Assembly: GCF_900005615.1 (NCBI RefSeq)
Contig: NZ_LN832559.1
Coordinates: forward strand, 2,076,837-2,140,836
Origin: Paracoccus aminovorans
Lineage (GTDB): Bacteria > Pseudomonadota > Alphaproteobacteria > Rhodobacterales > Rhodobacteraceae
DNA length: 64,000 nt
Direction: 5' to 3'
Below are positions 28,347 through 40,989 of this stretch, piece after piece. The notes beneath the pieces are model-generated. The model was not told the DNA's origin. It searched no databases and was given only the letters and a program-made list of their open reading frames with translations. The translations under genes were made by a program, and so were the position numbers. Each line of letters opens with the position of its first letter. The stretch's first letter is position 1.

Positions 28347-28644
28347 GGAAACCCCTTTCGCTTGCTCGCGGGCGAGACTGGCGCAAGGTGGCGTGCAAAT
28401 CCACGGAAATCGGGACGCAGGGCGCAGGAAAGAATGACGCAGTCGCCGCCGAAGCCCTTTCGGAACGGCGTTTTAACGACAGGACCGGATCGCCCTGGAA
28501 GCGTTCTCGTCGCGGGAGCCAGCCTCGGCAGGAGAGAGCGCCAGGACGGGACATCTCGGCGGCAAAGTCCATGCCGGCACAGCAGAACGGGCCCGAGGCA
28601 TAATAGCACCAAACCCGTCTTAAACCATTGATTTTGCTTGAAAA

Positions 28645-28731
28645 TGGTGCGGTCGAGAAGACTCGAACTTCCACTCCGGTTAAGGAACAGCGACCTCAAC
28701 GCTGCGCGTCTACCAATTCCGCCACGACCGC
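28645..28731 (-). tRNA. tRNA-Leu (anticodon GAG)
   Basis: Acceptor GCGGTCG / CGACCGC with discriminator A and encoded CCA, D arm GGAATTGGTAGAC, anticodon stem CAGCG / CGCTG around TTGAGGT (anticodon GAG), a class II variable arm and T arm GAAGTTCGAGTCTTC. The 87-base length is right for leucine. Confidence 0.97.
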
Positions 28732-28764
28732 ACGTCCGTAGGCTCGCGCCTTCTAGACGCTTGC

Positions 28765-28798
28765 GCGGCGGATGAAAAGAGAGATTTTCACCCGCCGC
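28765..28798 (-). terminator. hairpin terminator after metH
   Basis: GCGGCGG-A-TGAAAA / TTTTCA-C-CCGCCGC, a 13-bp stem with one mismatch and a GAGAGA loop, lies just after the metH stop and before tRNA-Leu. Confidence 0.55.
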
Positions 28799-28808
28799 CC
28801 GCGTTTTC

Positions 28809-32570
<3,762 letters not shown>

Positions 32571-32578
32571 GACATCAT

Positions 32579-32610
32579 CCGGGCTAGCACGAGAGGGCGT
32601 TATAGCCCGG
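32579..32610 (-). other. leader hairpin of metH
   Basis: CCGGGCTA (32579-32586) and TAGCCCGG (32603-32610) are perfect 8-base complements with a 16-base loop, ending nine bases before the metH start. It does not match a riboswitch I know. It could hinder ribosome loading. Confidence 0.45.
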
Positions 32611-32670
32611 CTTCCCCATTTAGTGAAATTCAACATCCGCACAATGATCTTGCAGCGAATTCATGTTCCG

Positions 32671-32723
32671 GCTTCTTTTGTGCGGAAATATCCTCGGGGG
32701 TGTGGGGGTCCGAGGACCCCCAC
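32671..32723 (-). repeat. GC-hairpin/GGATATTT element between metH and lipB
   Basis: Read on the minus strand: hairpin GTGGGGGTCC/GGACCCCCAC (32702-32723), then CCCCCGAGGATATTTCCGCA and CAAAAGAAGC down to 32671. It is the same element as at 12.3 and 50.7 kb, but here it lies between divergent genes rather than after a gene. Confidence 0.65.
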
Positions 32724-32795
32724 CGGCAACGGATCGGCCGAGGCCCGGCCGCGCGCCCCTTGCGGCAATCTTCGCGCCGGAATATCTGCCGGACC

Positions 32796-33452
32796 ATGAC
32801 CGAATGGATCACCGCCCCCGGACTGACCGGCTATGCCGAGGCCGTCGCCTTCATGGAGGCCCGCGCCGCCGCGATTCACGCCGGCCAGGCGGATGAGCTG
32901 ATCTGGCTGGTCGAGCATCCGCCGCTTTATACCGCCGGCACCTCGGCCCGGGCGCAGGACCTGCTCTCGGCCCGCTTCCCGGTGCACGAAACCGGGCGTG
33001 GCGGGCAATACACCTATCACGGTCCGGGCCAGCGCGTGGTCTATGTCATGCTGGACCTGAACCGCCGCGGCCGCGACGTGCGCGCCTTCGTCCAGTCGCT
33101 GGAGAACTGGGTCATCGACGCGCTGGCCGAGTTCAACCTGAAGGGCGAGATCCGCGAGGGCCGTGTCGGCGTCTGGATCGCCCGGCCCGACAAGGCGCCG
33201 CTGCCCGACGGCAGCATGCACGAGGACAAGATCGCCGCCATCGGCGTCAAGCTGCGGCGCTGGATCAGCTTCCACGGCATTTCCGTCAATGTCGAGCCCG
33301 ACCTCGGCCATTACGCCGGCATCGTGCCCTGCGGCATCCAGGGCCACGGCGTCACCAGCCTGGTGGACCTGGGCCTGCCCGTAGGCATGGCCGATCTGGA
33401 CGCGGCCTTGCGCGCCGGCTTCGCGCGGAACTTCCCGCCGCTCGCCGGCTGA
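32796..33452 (+). CDS. lipB: lipoyl(octanoyl) transferase
   Basis: The 218-residue enzyme moves octanoyl groups from acyl carrier protein to lipoate-dependent enzymes. Family signatures: [35 protein letters not shown] and [20 protein letters not shown] with the catalytic Lys, and [14 protein letters not shown] with the catalytic Cys. Length is normal. Divergent from metH, 225 bases apart. Confidence 0.96.
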   Translation: MTEWITAPGLTGYAEAVAFMEARAAAIHAGQADELIWLVEHPPLYTAGTSARAQDLLSARFPVHETGRGGQYTYHGPGQRVVYVMLDLNRRGRDVRAFVQSLENWVIDALAEFNLKGEIREGRVGVWIARPDKAPLPDGSMHEDKIAAIGVKLRRWISFHGISVNVEPDLGHYAGIVPCGIQGHGVTSLVDLGLPVGMADLDAALRAGFARNFPPLAG

Positions 33453-33594
33453 TTTTCGCGCATCGGCGCAATCACCCTTGCGGGATATGCGACCTTTTGC
33501 CGGTGTTCCGGCGGGTTGACGCATGTTAGCCCTTGCGTCGGAGGAGGACAGCGATCCTCACCCGCCAGCATCAGCCAGCTCCCGAGGAAATGCG

Positions 33595-34083
33595 ATGAAG
33601 ACCAGCATCTACGCTACGCTCGCCGCCGTCACGCTCGCCCTGCCCGCCATGGCCCAGGACGCGGGCGACCCCGCCAAGGGCGAGAAGGAATTCAAGAAAT
33701 GCAAGGCCTGCCACATGATCCAGGCCCCGGACGGGACCGACGTGGTCAAGGGCGGCAAGACCGGCCCCAACCTCTATGGCGTGGTGGGGCGCAAGGCCGG
33801 CACCGAGGAAGGGTTCAAATACTCGGACGCGCTCGTCAAGCTGGGCGAGGCCGGCGAGATCTGGACCACCGAGGATCTTGGGCATTACATCACCGACCCG
33901 AACAAATATGTCGAGGACAAGGTCGGCGACGCGTCCCTCAAGACCAAGATGACCTTCAAGCTGGCCAAGAATCAGGCCGATGTCGTGGCCTTCCTGGCCC
34001 AGAACTCGCCCGATGCCGGCGCCGCCCCGGCCGAGGCGCCCGCCGAGGCCCCTGCCGCCGCCGAGGCCCCGGCCGCGAACTGA
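33595..34083 (+). CDS. cycA: periplasmic cytochrome c550
   Basis: The 162-residue precursor carries a signal peptide (MKTSIYATLAAVTLALPAMA). The mature part has the heme c motif CKACH followed by MIQAPDGTD, KGGKTGPNLYGVVGR, and the axial methionine in KTKMTFKLAKNQADVVAFLA. These strings are near-identical to Paracoccus c550, which carries electrons from the bc1 complex to aa3 oxidase and to denitrification enzymes. An Ala/Pro/Glu tail closes the protein. The start at 33595 follows GAGGAAA. Location just before ctaD matches P. denitrificans. Confidence 0.95.
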   Translation: MKTSIYATLAAVTLALPAMAQDAGDPAKGEKEFKKCKACHMIQAPDGTDVVKGGKTGPNLYGVVGRKAGTEEGFKYSDALVKLGEAGEIWTTEDLGHYITDPNKYVEDKVGDASLKTKMTFKLAKNQADVVAFLAQNSPDAGAAPAEAPAEAPAAAEAPAAN

Positions 34084-34166
34084 CGCCGCTGTCGCCAAGC
34101 GGCAACATTCCCGCCCCCGGCAACCGCAAAAGCGGCCGGAGGCGGGCGATTGGTCCCTCTGGCGGA

Positions 34167-34195
34167 TTGCCCAGGCCATCATCCTGTTCTAGAAC
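34167..34195 (+). promoter_or_regulatory. possible ctaD promoter
   Basis: TTGCCC (34167-34172) and TAGAAC (34190-34195), 17 bases apart, lie 57 bases before the ctaD start. A GC hairpin (CCCGCC 34110-34115 with GGCGGG 34141-34146) between cycA and this site could end or attenuate cycA transcription. Confidence 0.4.
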
Positions 34196-34240
34196 CGAAA
34201 GCGAGTCCGCTGGCCCCCGAGGCCGGCCAGCCGCATCTGA

Positions 34241-35929
<1,689 letters not shown>

Positions 35930-35932
35930 CCC

Positions 35933-36427
35933 ATGCCCTATGCATGGCAGGATATGGCCCCGGAGGAATCCGGGGCCTTTTCATATCGGCTGGAACTGTG
36001 GCCGCACCGCTCGCTCAGCGCGCGCGGCTTCGCCTGGGTGATCGGATTGACCGCGCTGGGGCTGGCGCTGCCGCTGCTGGCGGTGGTCGGCTCGACGGTG
36101 CTGTGGGGATTGCTGCCCTTTGCGATGCTGGTGATCTGGGCGCTGTGGCAGGCGATTCGGCGCAGTTATGGCCGGCCGCATGAGGTGATGTGGCTGTCGC
36201 GCGACCGGCTGGAGCTGCGCCGCAGCGACCCGGGCCGGCAGGACCGGATCTGGCGGACGAATCCCTATTGGGTCCGGGTCGGCCTGCGTTCGGGCGGGCC
36301 GGTCGAGGATTACCTGGTGCTGACCGACGGCCGGCGCGAGGTCGAACTGGGCGCCTTCCTCGCCCCGGAAGAGCGGGTGGCTTTGCGCGACGAATTGGAA
36401 AGACGGCTGGCGGCGCTGCGCCGGTAG
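35933..36427 (+). CDS. DUF2244 membrane protein
   Basis: The 164-residue product has two membrane spans (about 30-75, including LTALGLALPLLAVVGS and LWGLLPFAMLVIWALW) and a C-terminal cytosolic part with RDRLELRR and NPYWVRVGL, typical of DUF2244. The family is often found beside oxidase or cytochrome genes in alphaproteobacteria. It starts 3 bases after ctaD, so it is on the same transcript. A role in oxidase assembly or maintenance is a guess from context. Confidence 0.85.
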   Translation: MPYAWQDMAPEESGAFSYRLELWPHRSLSARGFAWVIGLTALGLALPLLAVVGSTVLWGLLPFAMLVIWALWQAIRRSYGRPHEVMWLSRDRLELRRSDPGRQDRIWRTNPYWVRVGLRSGGPVEDYLVLTDGRREVELGAFLAPEERVALRDELERRLAALRR

Positions 36428-36730
36428 CAGAGGCACCAGGGCAGCCTGCGCTACCGGCGCGGAATCGCAGCGCGGAGTTCCAGCAGGCAAGGACAGGCAC
36501 GCATGACCTGCCGGGTCTGCAGGATCATCGCGCAGGGGATGCTTTTGCCCTGCCCGCCAACCTGATCCCGAGGGGAACGCAGCCTTTGCGGCGCCGCCAA
36601 ACTGGCCCAAGGACAGTTGCGGCAGCAACGCGCTGCCGCGGAGCCGCAGGACCGGCCTCGCTTCGCCACCGTGCGAGCGCCTCGGCCCACCCAGATTTCA
36701 TGCCCGGGCGGGCCGGCTGCGCCGAAAGGA
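36428..36730. other. 303-base intergenic stretch with nothing recognised
   Basis: The stretch separates the DUF2244 gene and the convergent outer-membrane gene. I see no RNA gene, no clear coding signal and only scattered short GC palindromes. Confidence 0.5.
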
Positions 36731-37264
36731 TCAGAAGCGGAGACCGGCGACCAGTTGCGTGCTTTCGCCCGTGGCGCGCAGACCCAGGGCGAGGCGGTCG
36801 ACGGAAAGGGTCAGCACGGCGCCGAAATTGCCCTTGTATTCGGTGTCCGGCGCCCGGTCGGCGTAGCATTGGAAGCCGAGATAGGAATCCGGGCAATCGG
36901 CGAAGGATTCCCGCAGCCCCACCAGCAGCGCCGCATCGGTACGGAACCGGCCGTTGTCGACCAGGCTGCCGCCGATCAGCAGATTGTAGGACGTCGCCTG
37001 TTTCGGGCGTTCGTCCAGGCCCCAGGTCGAATCGATCATGGTGCCCTCGCGGCCGATATCGAAGCCCAGCACCAGCCGGCTGTCGGCCCGCTGATGCAGG
37101 AAGCCGATGGACCACGGGGTATCGTCGTTCTCAAGCGGGTCGCCGGACTCGGCCCGTCCGGCCCCAATATAAAAGGTGTTCCGCAGCAGGTCGTCCTGCG
37201 CCTGGACATGGCCGGCCGCCAGGGCGAGCGGAAGGCAGAAACACAAAATCCTGGAAATCTTCAT
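36731..37264 (-). CDS. small outer-membrane beta-barrel protein
   Basis: The 177-residue product has a signal peptide (ILCFCLPLALAAGHVQAQ) and then alternating hydrophobic/polar strands such as TFYIGAGRA, SRLVLGFDIG, SYNLLIGGSL, ALLVGLRES and LALGLRATG, ending in a C-terminal phenylalanine (LVAGLRF), the sorting signal of barrel proteins. Two cysteines (CPDSYLGFQC) could form a loop disulfide. Eight strands are plausible. No named family is recognised. A palindrome and a terminator lie in its upstream region. Confidence 0.7.
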   Translation of the reverse strand: MKISRILCFCLPLALAAGHVQAQDDLLRNTFYIGAGRAESGDPLENDDTPWSIGFLHQRADSRLVLGFDIGREGTMIDSTWGLDERPKQATSYNLLIGGSLVDNGRFRTDAALLVGLRESFADCPDSYLGFQCYADRAPDTEYKGNFGAVLTLSVDRLALGLRATGESTQLVAGLRF

Positions 37265-37836
37265 CGTGGCTTTCTCGATACTGGCTCAGCAATAGGCGCA
37301 TCGGATAGCAGGCTGAATTCACATTCCGAAACAGATAGTTGCGAAAATTTTCGGCATATGCTTCCGCAGCAGTGGCCGCCGGGCCGCATAGAAAAAGGCC
37401 CGCGCGGAGCGCGGGCCTTTCTTCGCATCGCAGGCCTGGGAGGAGAGCAGCCTTCGGTGCGGAACGTCTTGCCTGCTCAGGTCAGGGGCCGGCCGTCCCC
37501 GAGACTGGCGGCGGGCGATTCCCGGGTTGCAGGCGGGTTCGGGCAATTACAGCCGAAGCCGGGCACCACACCGGCGGCGTCTGCGACGCTTTCGCGGAAA
37601 AAAGCGGCATGCACGCCCATTCCGCAGCCGCGGCGGCAGATAGCCGCATCAGGCCGAAGTGGCGACGTGCCCGCGGTCCCTGCCGGGCTGACAGGCCGCT
37701 GGAAACCGGTTCCGAGCGCGCACCGGGGGAACCGCTCCGGACCTCGTCAGCATCGCTCTGGCAGCCGGCATTTCCGGCCGATCCGAAACGAATCTCCCCG
37801 TCCCCGGCTGTCCGCGCCGACCTTGCCGGCAGCCTG
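37265..37836. other. 572-base intergenic stretch with palindrome and terminator
   Basis: The stretch lies upstream of the barrel gene and downstream of the hydroxyacid dehydrogenase gene, both on minus. It holds the perfect palindrome CGAAAATTTTCG (37342-37353) and the hairpin at 37394-37420; otherwise no coding or RNA signal is seen. A possible promoter for the barrel gene is TTCGGA-N17-TATCCG on the minus strand. Confidence 0.5.
37394..37420. terminator. strong bidirectional intrinsic terminator
   Basis: AAAGGCCCGCGC-GGA-GCGCGGGCCTTT, a perfect 12-bp stem with A-run on one side and TTTC on the other. It works on both strands. It lies about 415 bases after the dehydrogenase stop, so it may cap a long 3' region or an unseen small RNA. 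Confidence 0.85.
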
Positions 37837-38847
37837 CTAGAGCATCGAGGGCACCACCAAGTCCGGGGGCCGATGGCCGTCGGCGAAGGTCTTGATGTTG
37901 ATGAGAACCTTCTCGCCCATCTCGACGCGGCCCTCGATGGTGGCCGAGCCCATATGCGGCAGCAGCATGACGTTCGGAAGCTCGCGCAACCGCGGATTAA
38001 TCTCATGCCCATGCTCGAACACGTCCAGCCCGGCGCCGGCGATTTCGCCCGCGCGCAGCATCCGGGTCAGGGCGTTCTCGTCGATCACCTCGCCGCGCGA
38101 GGTGTTGATGACCACGGCCGAGGGCTTCAACAGCTTCAGCCGCCGCGCGTTCAGCAGGTGGAAGGTCGAGGGCGTATGCGGCGCGTTCACCGAGACGATG
38201 TCCATGCGCGCCAGCATCTGGTCCAGACTGTCCCACCAGGTCGCCTGCAGCTCGGCCTCGATCTCGGGGCGCAGGCGGCGGCGGTTGTGGTAATGCACCT
38301 GCATGCCGAAGACATTGGCGCGGCGGGCCACGGCCTGGCCGATGCGGCCCATGCCCAGGATGCCCAGCCGGCGCCCGCCCAGCCGGCCGCCCAGATGCGA
38401 AGTCGGCGCCCAGCCCTGCCAGCGCCCGGCCTGCATCTCGGCCATGCCCTCGGGGATGCGGCGGGTCACGCCCAGGATCAGCGCCATCACCATGTCGGCG
38501 GTGTCCTCGGTCACCACGCCGGGGGTATTGGTGACCAGGATGCCGCGCTGGCGGGCGGAATGCACGTCGATATGGTCGACGCCGGCGCCGTAATTCGCGA
38601 TCAGCTTCAGCTTCTCGCCGGCCTGGGCCAGCATGTTCGCGTCGATGGCGTCGGTGACCGTCGGCACCAGCACGTCCGAAACGCGCATGGCGGCGACGAG
38701 CTCGTCGCGGGTCATCCGGCGGTCGTCGGTGCTCAGCGATACGTCGAACAGCTCGGACATCCGCGCTTCGACCGCCTCGGGCAGGCGGCGGGTGACGGTG
38801 ACCTTCAGGCGCGAGCGGGTCGGATCGGTCGCTTGAACGGCGGGCAT
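37837..38847 (-). CDS. D-isomer-specific 2-hydroxyacid dehydrogenase (glyoxylate/hydroxypyruvate reductase type)
   Basis: The 336-residue NAD(P)-dependent enzyme shows the nucleotide-binding LGILGMGRIGQAVARRA, the catalytic Arg in VINTSRGEVIDE, Glu in the GLDVFEH region and the catalytic His in LLPHMGSAT. N-terminal VTRRLPEAVEARM and NYGAGVDHIDV fit the glyoxylate reductase group. It likely reduces glyoxylate or hydroxypyruvate. The start at 38847 has GAGAGGAGC just upstream; longer frames upstream run into the divergent gene's promoter area. Confidence 0.88.
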   Translation of the reverse strand: MPAVQATDPTRSRLKVTVTRRLPEAVEARMSELFDVSLSTDDRRMTRDELVAAMRVSDVLVPTVTDAIDANMLAQAGEKLKLIANYGAGVDHIDVHSARQRGILVTNTPGVVTEDTADMVMALILGVTRRIPEGMAEMQAGRWQGWAPTSHLGGRLGGRRLGILGMGRIGQAVARRANVFGMQVHYHNRRRLRPEIEAELQATWWDSLDQMLARMDIVSVNAPHTPSTFHLLNARRLKLLKPSAVVINTSRGEVIDENALTRMLRAGEIAGAGLDVFEHGHEINPRLRELPNVMLLPHMGSATIEGRVEMGEKVLINIKTFADGHRPPDLVVPSML

Positions 38848-38938
38848 GGTCGCTCCTCTCTTCCAAAGCCGGACGGCTTTTGGCAAAGTGCCCGCGATGC
38901 GGGGCGCGCACAAGACCCCGAAGATGCAGGACGAGCAT

Positions 38939-39541
38939 ATGACGCATGGACTGGCTTGGCCGCGCGCCGCGATGGTGGCGCTGGGGCTGTGTTTCGGGGG
39001 CGCCGCGCTGGCGCAGGCGACCGATCCGGGCGAGGCCCTGGACGCCAAGCCGGTGCCGGGGGTCTCCGCCGATGCCGAGATCAGCCGCAACCCGGACGGC
39101 CGCGCCGATCCGAACCGGGGGCCGGTCACCAACCTGCCGCTGCCGCGCTATGTCAGCCTGAAAGGCGGCGAGGGCAACGCCAGGCGCGGCCCCAGCCTGT
39201 CGCATCGCATCGACTGGGTGTTTCGCCACGCCGGCATGCCGCTGCGCGTGGTGGCCGAATTCGGCCAGTGGCGCCGGGTCGAGGACCAGGACGGCGCCGG
39301 CGGCTGGGTGCATTATTCGCTGTTGTCGGGGGTGCGGACCGCCATCGTCACCAAGGACATGCTGGACCTGCTGGCCCGGCCCGAGCCCCGGGCCAATGTC
39401 GTCGCCCGCGCCGAGGCCGGCGCCATCGTGCGGCTGCACGAATGCAATCCCGACTGGTGCCGGGTATCGGGCGCGGGGGAAAAGGGCTGGGTGCCCAAGA
39501 CCGCGATCTGGGGCGTGGATGCGGGCGAGATCCGCGACTAG
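38939..39541 (+). CDS. secreted bacterial SH3-domain protein
   Basis: The 200-residue product has a signal peptide (AMVALGLCFGGAALAQA). Residues about 70-195 carry two SH3-like repeats: LPRYVSLKGGEGNARRGP with RIDWVFRHAGMPLRVVAEF, then EPRANVVARAEAGAIVRLHE with CRVSGAGEKGWVPK. SH3 domains of this kind bind the cell wall. The ATG at 38939 is chosen because it gives a good signal sequence and AGGA upstream; ATGs at 38897 and 38924 are alternatives. The stop overlaps the stop of the convergent methyltransferase gene. Confidence 0.82.
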   Translation: MTHGLAWPRAAMVALGLCFGGAALAQATDPGEALDAKPVPGVSADAEISRNPDGRADPNRGPVTNLPLPRYVSLKGGEGNARRGPSLSHRIDWVFRHAGMPLRVVAEFGQWRRVEDQDGAGGWVHYSLLSGVRTAIVTKDMLDLLARPEPRANVVARAEAGAIVRLHECNPDWCRVSGAGEKGWVPKTAIWGVDAGEIRD

Positions 39542-40332
39542 TGCAGCGTGGCGGCATCCTCGCCGCCGGCCTTGCAGACCACCACATGGCCCAGCGAAAC
39601 CCGCATCCAGGCGATGCGCGAGCTGCGCTGCGCGCCGGTGCCCAGGGTCGGATGGGTCATGTCCTCGGCGCCGCATTCGTCGACCAGTTCCTTGACGAAG
39701 CCCACCATGCCGCGGTCGTGGCCGTGAAAGCGCCGCCGCACCAGGTTCCAGCGCAGCCACCCGGTCAGCTTGCGCAGCGGGTAAAGGCCGCGCACGGCGC
39801 CTGTCTTGTGGGCGCGGTCCAGCATACGCTCGTGCCAGGACAGGTCCGGCGACTCGGGGCGGTAATGCTTGCCGTCCGGATATTGCGGCCAATAGCCGGT
39901 GCCCCAATCCTCGATGAAATACAGGCCGCCCGGCTTCAGATGGTGTTCGAGCAGGTGCCAGAACGAGATCCGGGCCAGCTGGCCGACATGGGCGGCGTCG
40001 TCGATGATGACATCGAAACCGCGCGGGGCCCGTTCGGCGGCGATGCGGTCCAGAAGCGCCTTGTCCTGCTGTTCGCCGACGTAGCAGCGCACCCGCTCGC
40101 CGAAGGACGCGGCGCAGGGGTTGATGTCCAGGCCGGTGATGCGGGCGTTGGGCAGCCAGGATTCCCAGTGCTTCAGCGAATCGCCGCGGGCCACGCCCAG
40201 TTCCAGCATGTCCAACGCCTCGTGTCGGCGCGGTCCCAGGAATTCGGTGTAGTTCCGGAAGTAATGCGCCAGTCCCATCTTGTCGATCGGAATGTCGCCG
40301 ATGGTCTTGACCGGTATCGTCGTCGCCGTCAT
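39538..40332 (-). CDS. class I SAM-dependent methyltransferase (macrocin/rhamnosyl O-methyltransferase-like)
   Basis: The 264-residue product shows SAM-binding DMLELGVARGDSLKHWESW, the acidic loop ARITGLDINP, FDVIIDDAAHVG and YFIEDWGTGYWPQY. This pattern is that of the cephalosporin hydroxylase/TylF-like O-methyltransferase clan, which modifies sugars in antibiotics or surface glycans. No sugar-synthesis cluster is next to it, so the substrate is unknown. The start at 40332 gives MTATTIPVKTIGD. Confidence 0.75.
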   Translation of the reverse strand: MTATTIPVKTIGDIPIDKMGLAHYFRNYTEFLGPRRHEALDMLELGVARGDSLKHWESWLPNARITGLDINPCAASFGERVRCYVGEQQDKALLDRIAAERAPRGFDVIIDDAAHVGQLARISFWHLLEHHLKPGGLYFIEDWGTGYWPQYPDGKHYRPESPDLSWHERMLDRAHKTGAVRGLYPLRKLTGWLRWNLVRRRFHGHDRGMVGFVKELVDECGAEDMTHPTLGTGAQRSSRIAWMRVSLGHVVVCKAGGEDAATLH

Positions 40333-40485
40333 GGATCGTCCCCGCACCAGTGAACCTTCAAACGCGCCGCTTGCCCTTCGAGGGTAAGGCAGCTTGCCGG
40401 GCCGCGGCAAGCACGACGGGCCGCGGGCCCGCGATATGCCAGTCATGGGCGACACGCCCGCCGGCGACGCGCCCCGAAGTTGCAA

Positions 40486-40508
40486 GGGCCGCCCCTGCGG
40501 GGCGGCCC
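40486..40508 (-). terminator. terminator of the infC-dut operon
   Basis: GGGCCGCCCC-TGC-GGGGCGGCCC, a perfect 10-bp stem 30 bases after the stop of the lipoprotein gene. There is no long T-run on the minus strand. Confidence 0.6.
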
Positions 40509-40537
40509 TGCGGTTTTCGGCGGCCCGATTCGCGCGA

Positions 40538-40972
40538 TTACATGGTCTGTCCGACCAGGGAATCGGTGCTGGCGCTGGCCTTCATGCATTGGTGATAGGT
40601 CAGCGTGATCGAGTTCTCGGTCATGCGCAGCGTGCCGTCGGGACGGGACTGCAGGTCGACCACCCGGTTGCCGGCGGCGGGCGAACCTTCGCAGGCCAGG
40701 GTGACGCGGGTGCGGTTCACCTGCTGTTCGGAATTGGCCACGGTGCAGGTCGCCGCCGGGAACATGAACTTGTTGCCGTCGATGACCAGCGACTTGTCGC
40801 TGGTCGGATCGCCGCAGTTCGATTCCAGCAGGTTGTAAGTGCCGTTCAGCGCGCTCGACTGCGCCATGGGACCGGGGGTGGGCTCGGGCGTGGCCGGAGC
40901 GACCTGGTCGCAGGCGGCGATTCCCAAAGTCGCGAGGGCGGCGAAGGCAAGCAGGGGTTTCATCACAGTCAT
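40538..40972 (-). CDS. small lipoprotein with META/AprI-like domain
   Basis: The 144-residue precursor has a lipobox at LATLGIAAC, so the mature protein should be lipidated at Cys 20 or so. The rest has SALNGTYNLLESNCGD, FMFPAATCTVANSEQQVN and RMTENSITLTYHQCMKA, a small beta-rich fold with paired cysteines. I do not recognise a family for certain. The ATG at 40972 has GGGAG six bases upstream. It is the last gene of the minus-strand operon from infC. Confidence 0.6.
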   Translation of the reverse strand: MTVMKPLLAFAALATLGIAACDQVAPATPEPTPGPMAQSSALNGTYNLLESNCGDPTSDKSLVIDGNKFMFPAATCTVANSEQQVNRTRVTLACEGSPAAGNRVVDLQSRPDGTLRMTENSITLTYHQCMKASASTDSLVGQTM

Positions 40973-40989
40973 TTCAATCTCCCGTTGTG

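Noticed and set aside
33453..33594. Possible sigma-54 promoter before cycA (GGCGC...TTGCGG)
   Set aside because: The GG and GC elements are 13 bases apart instead of the required 10.
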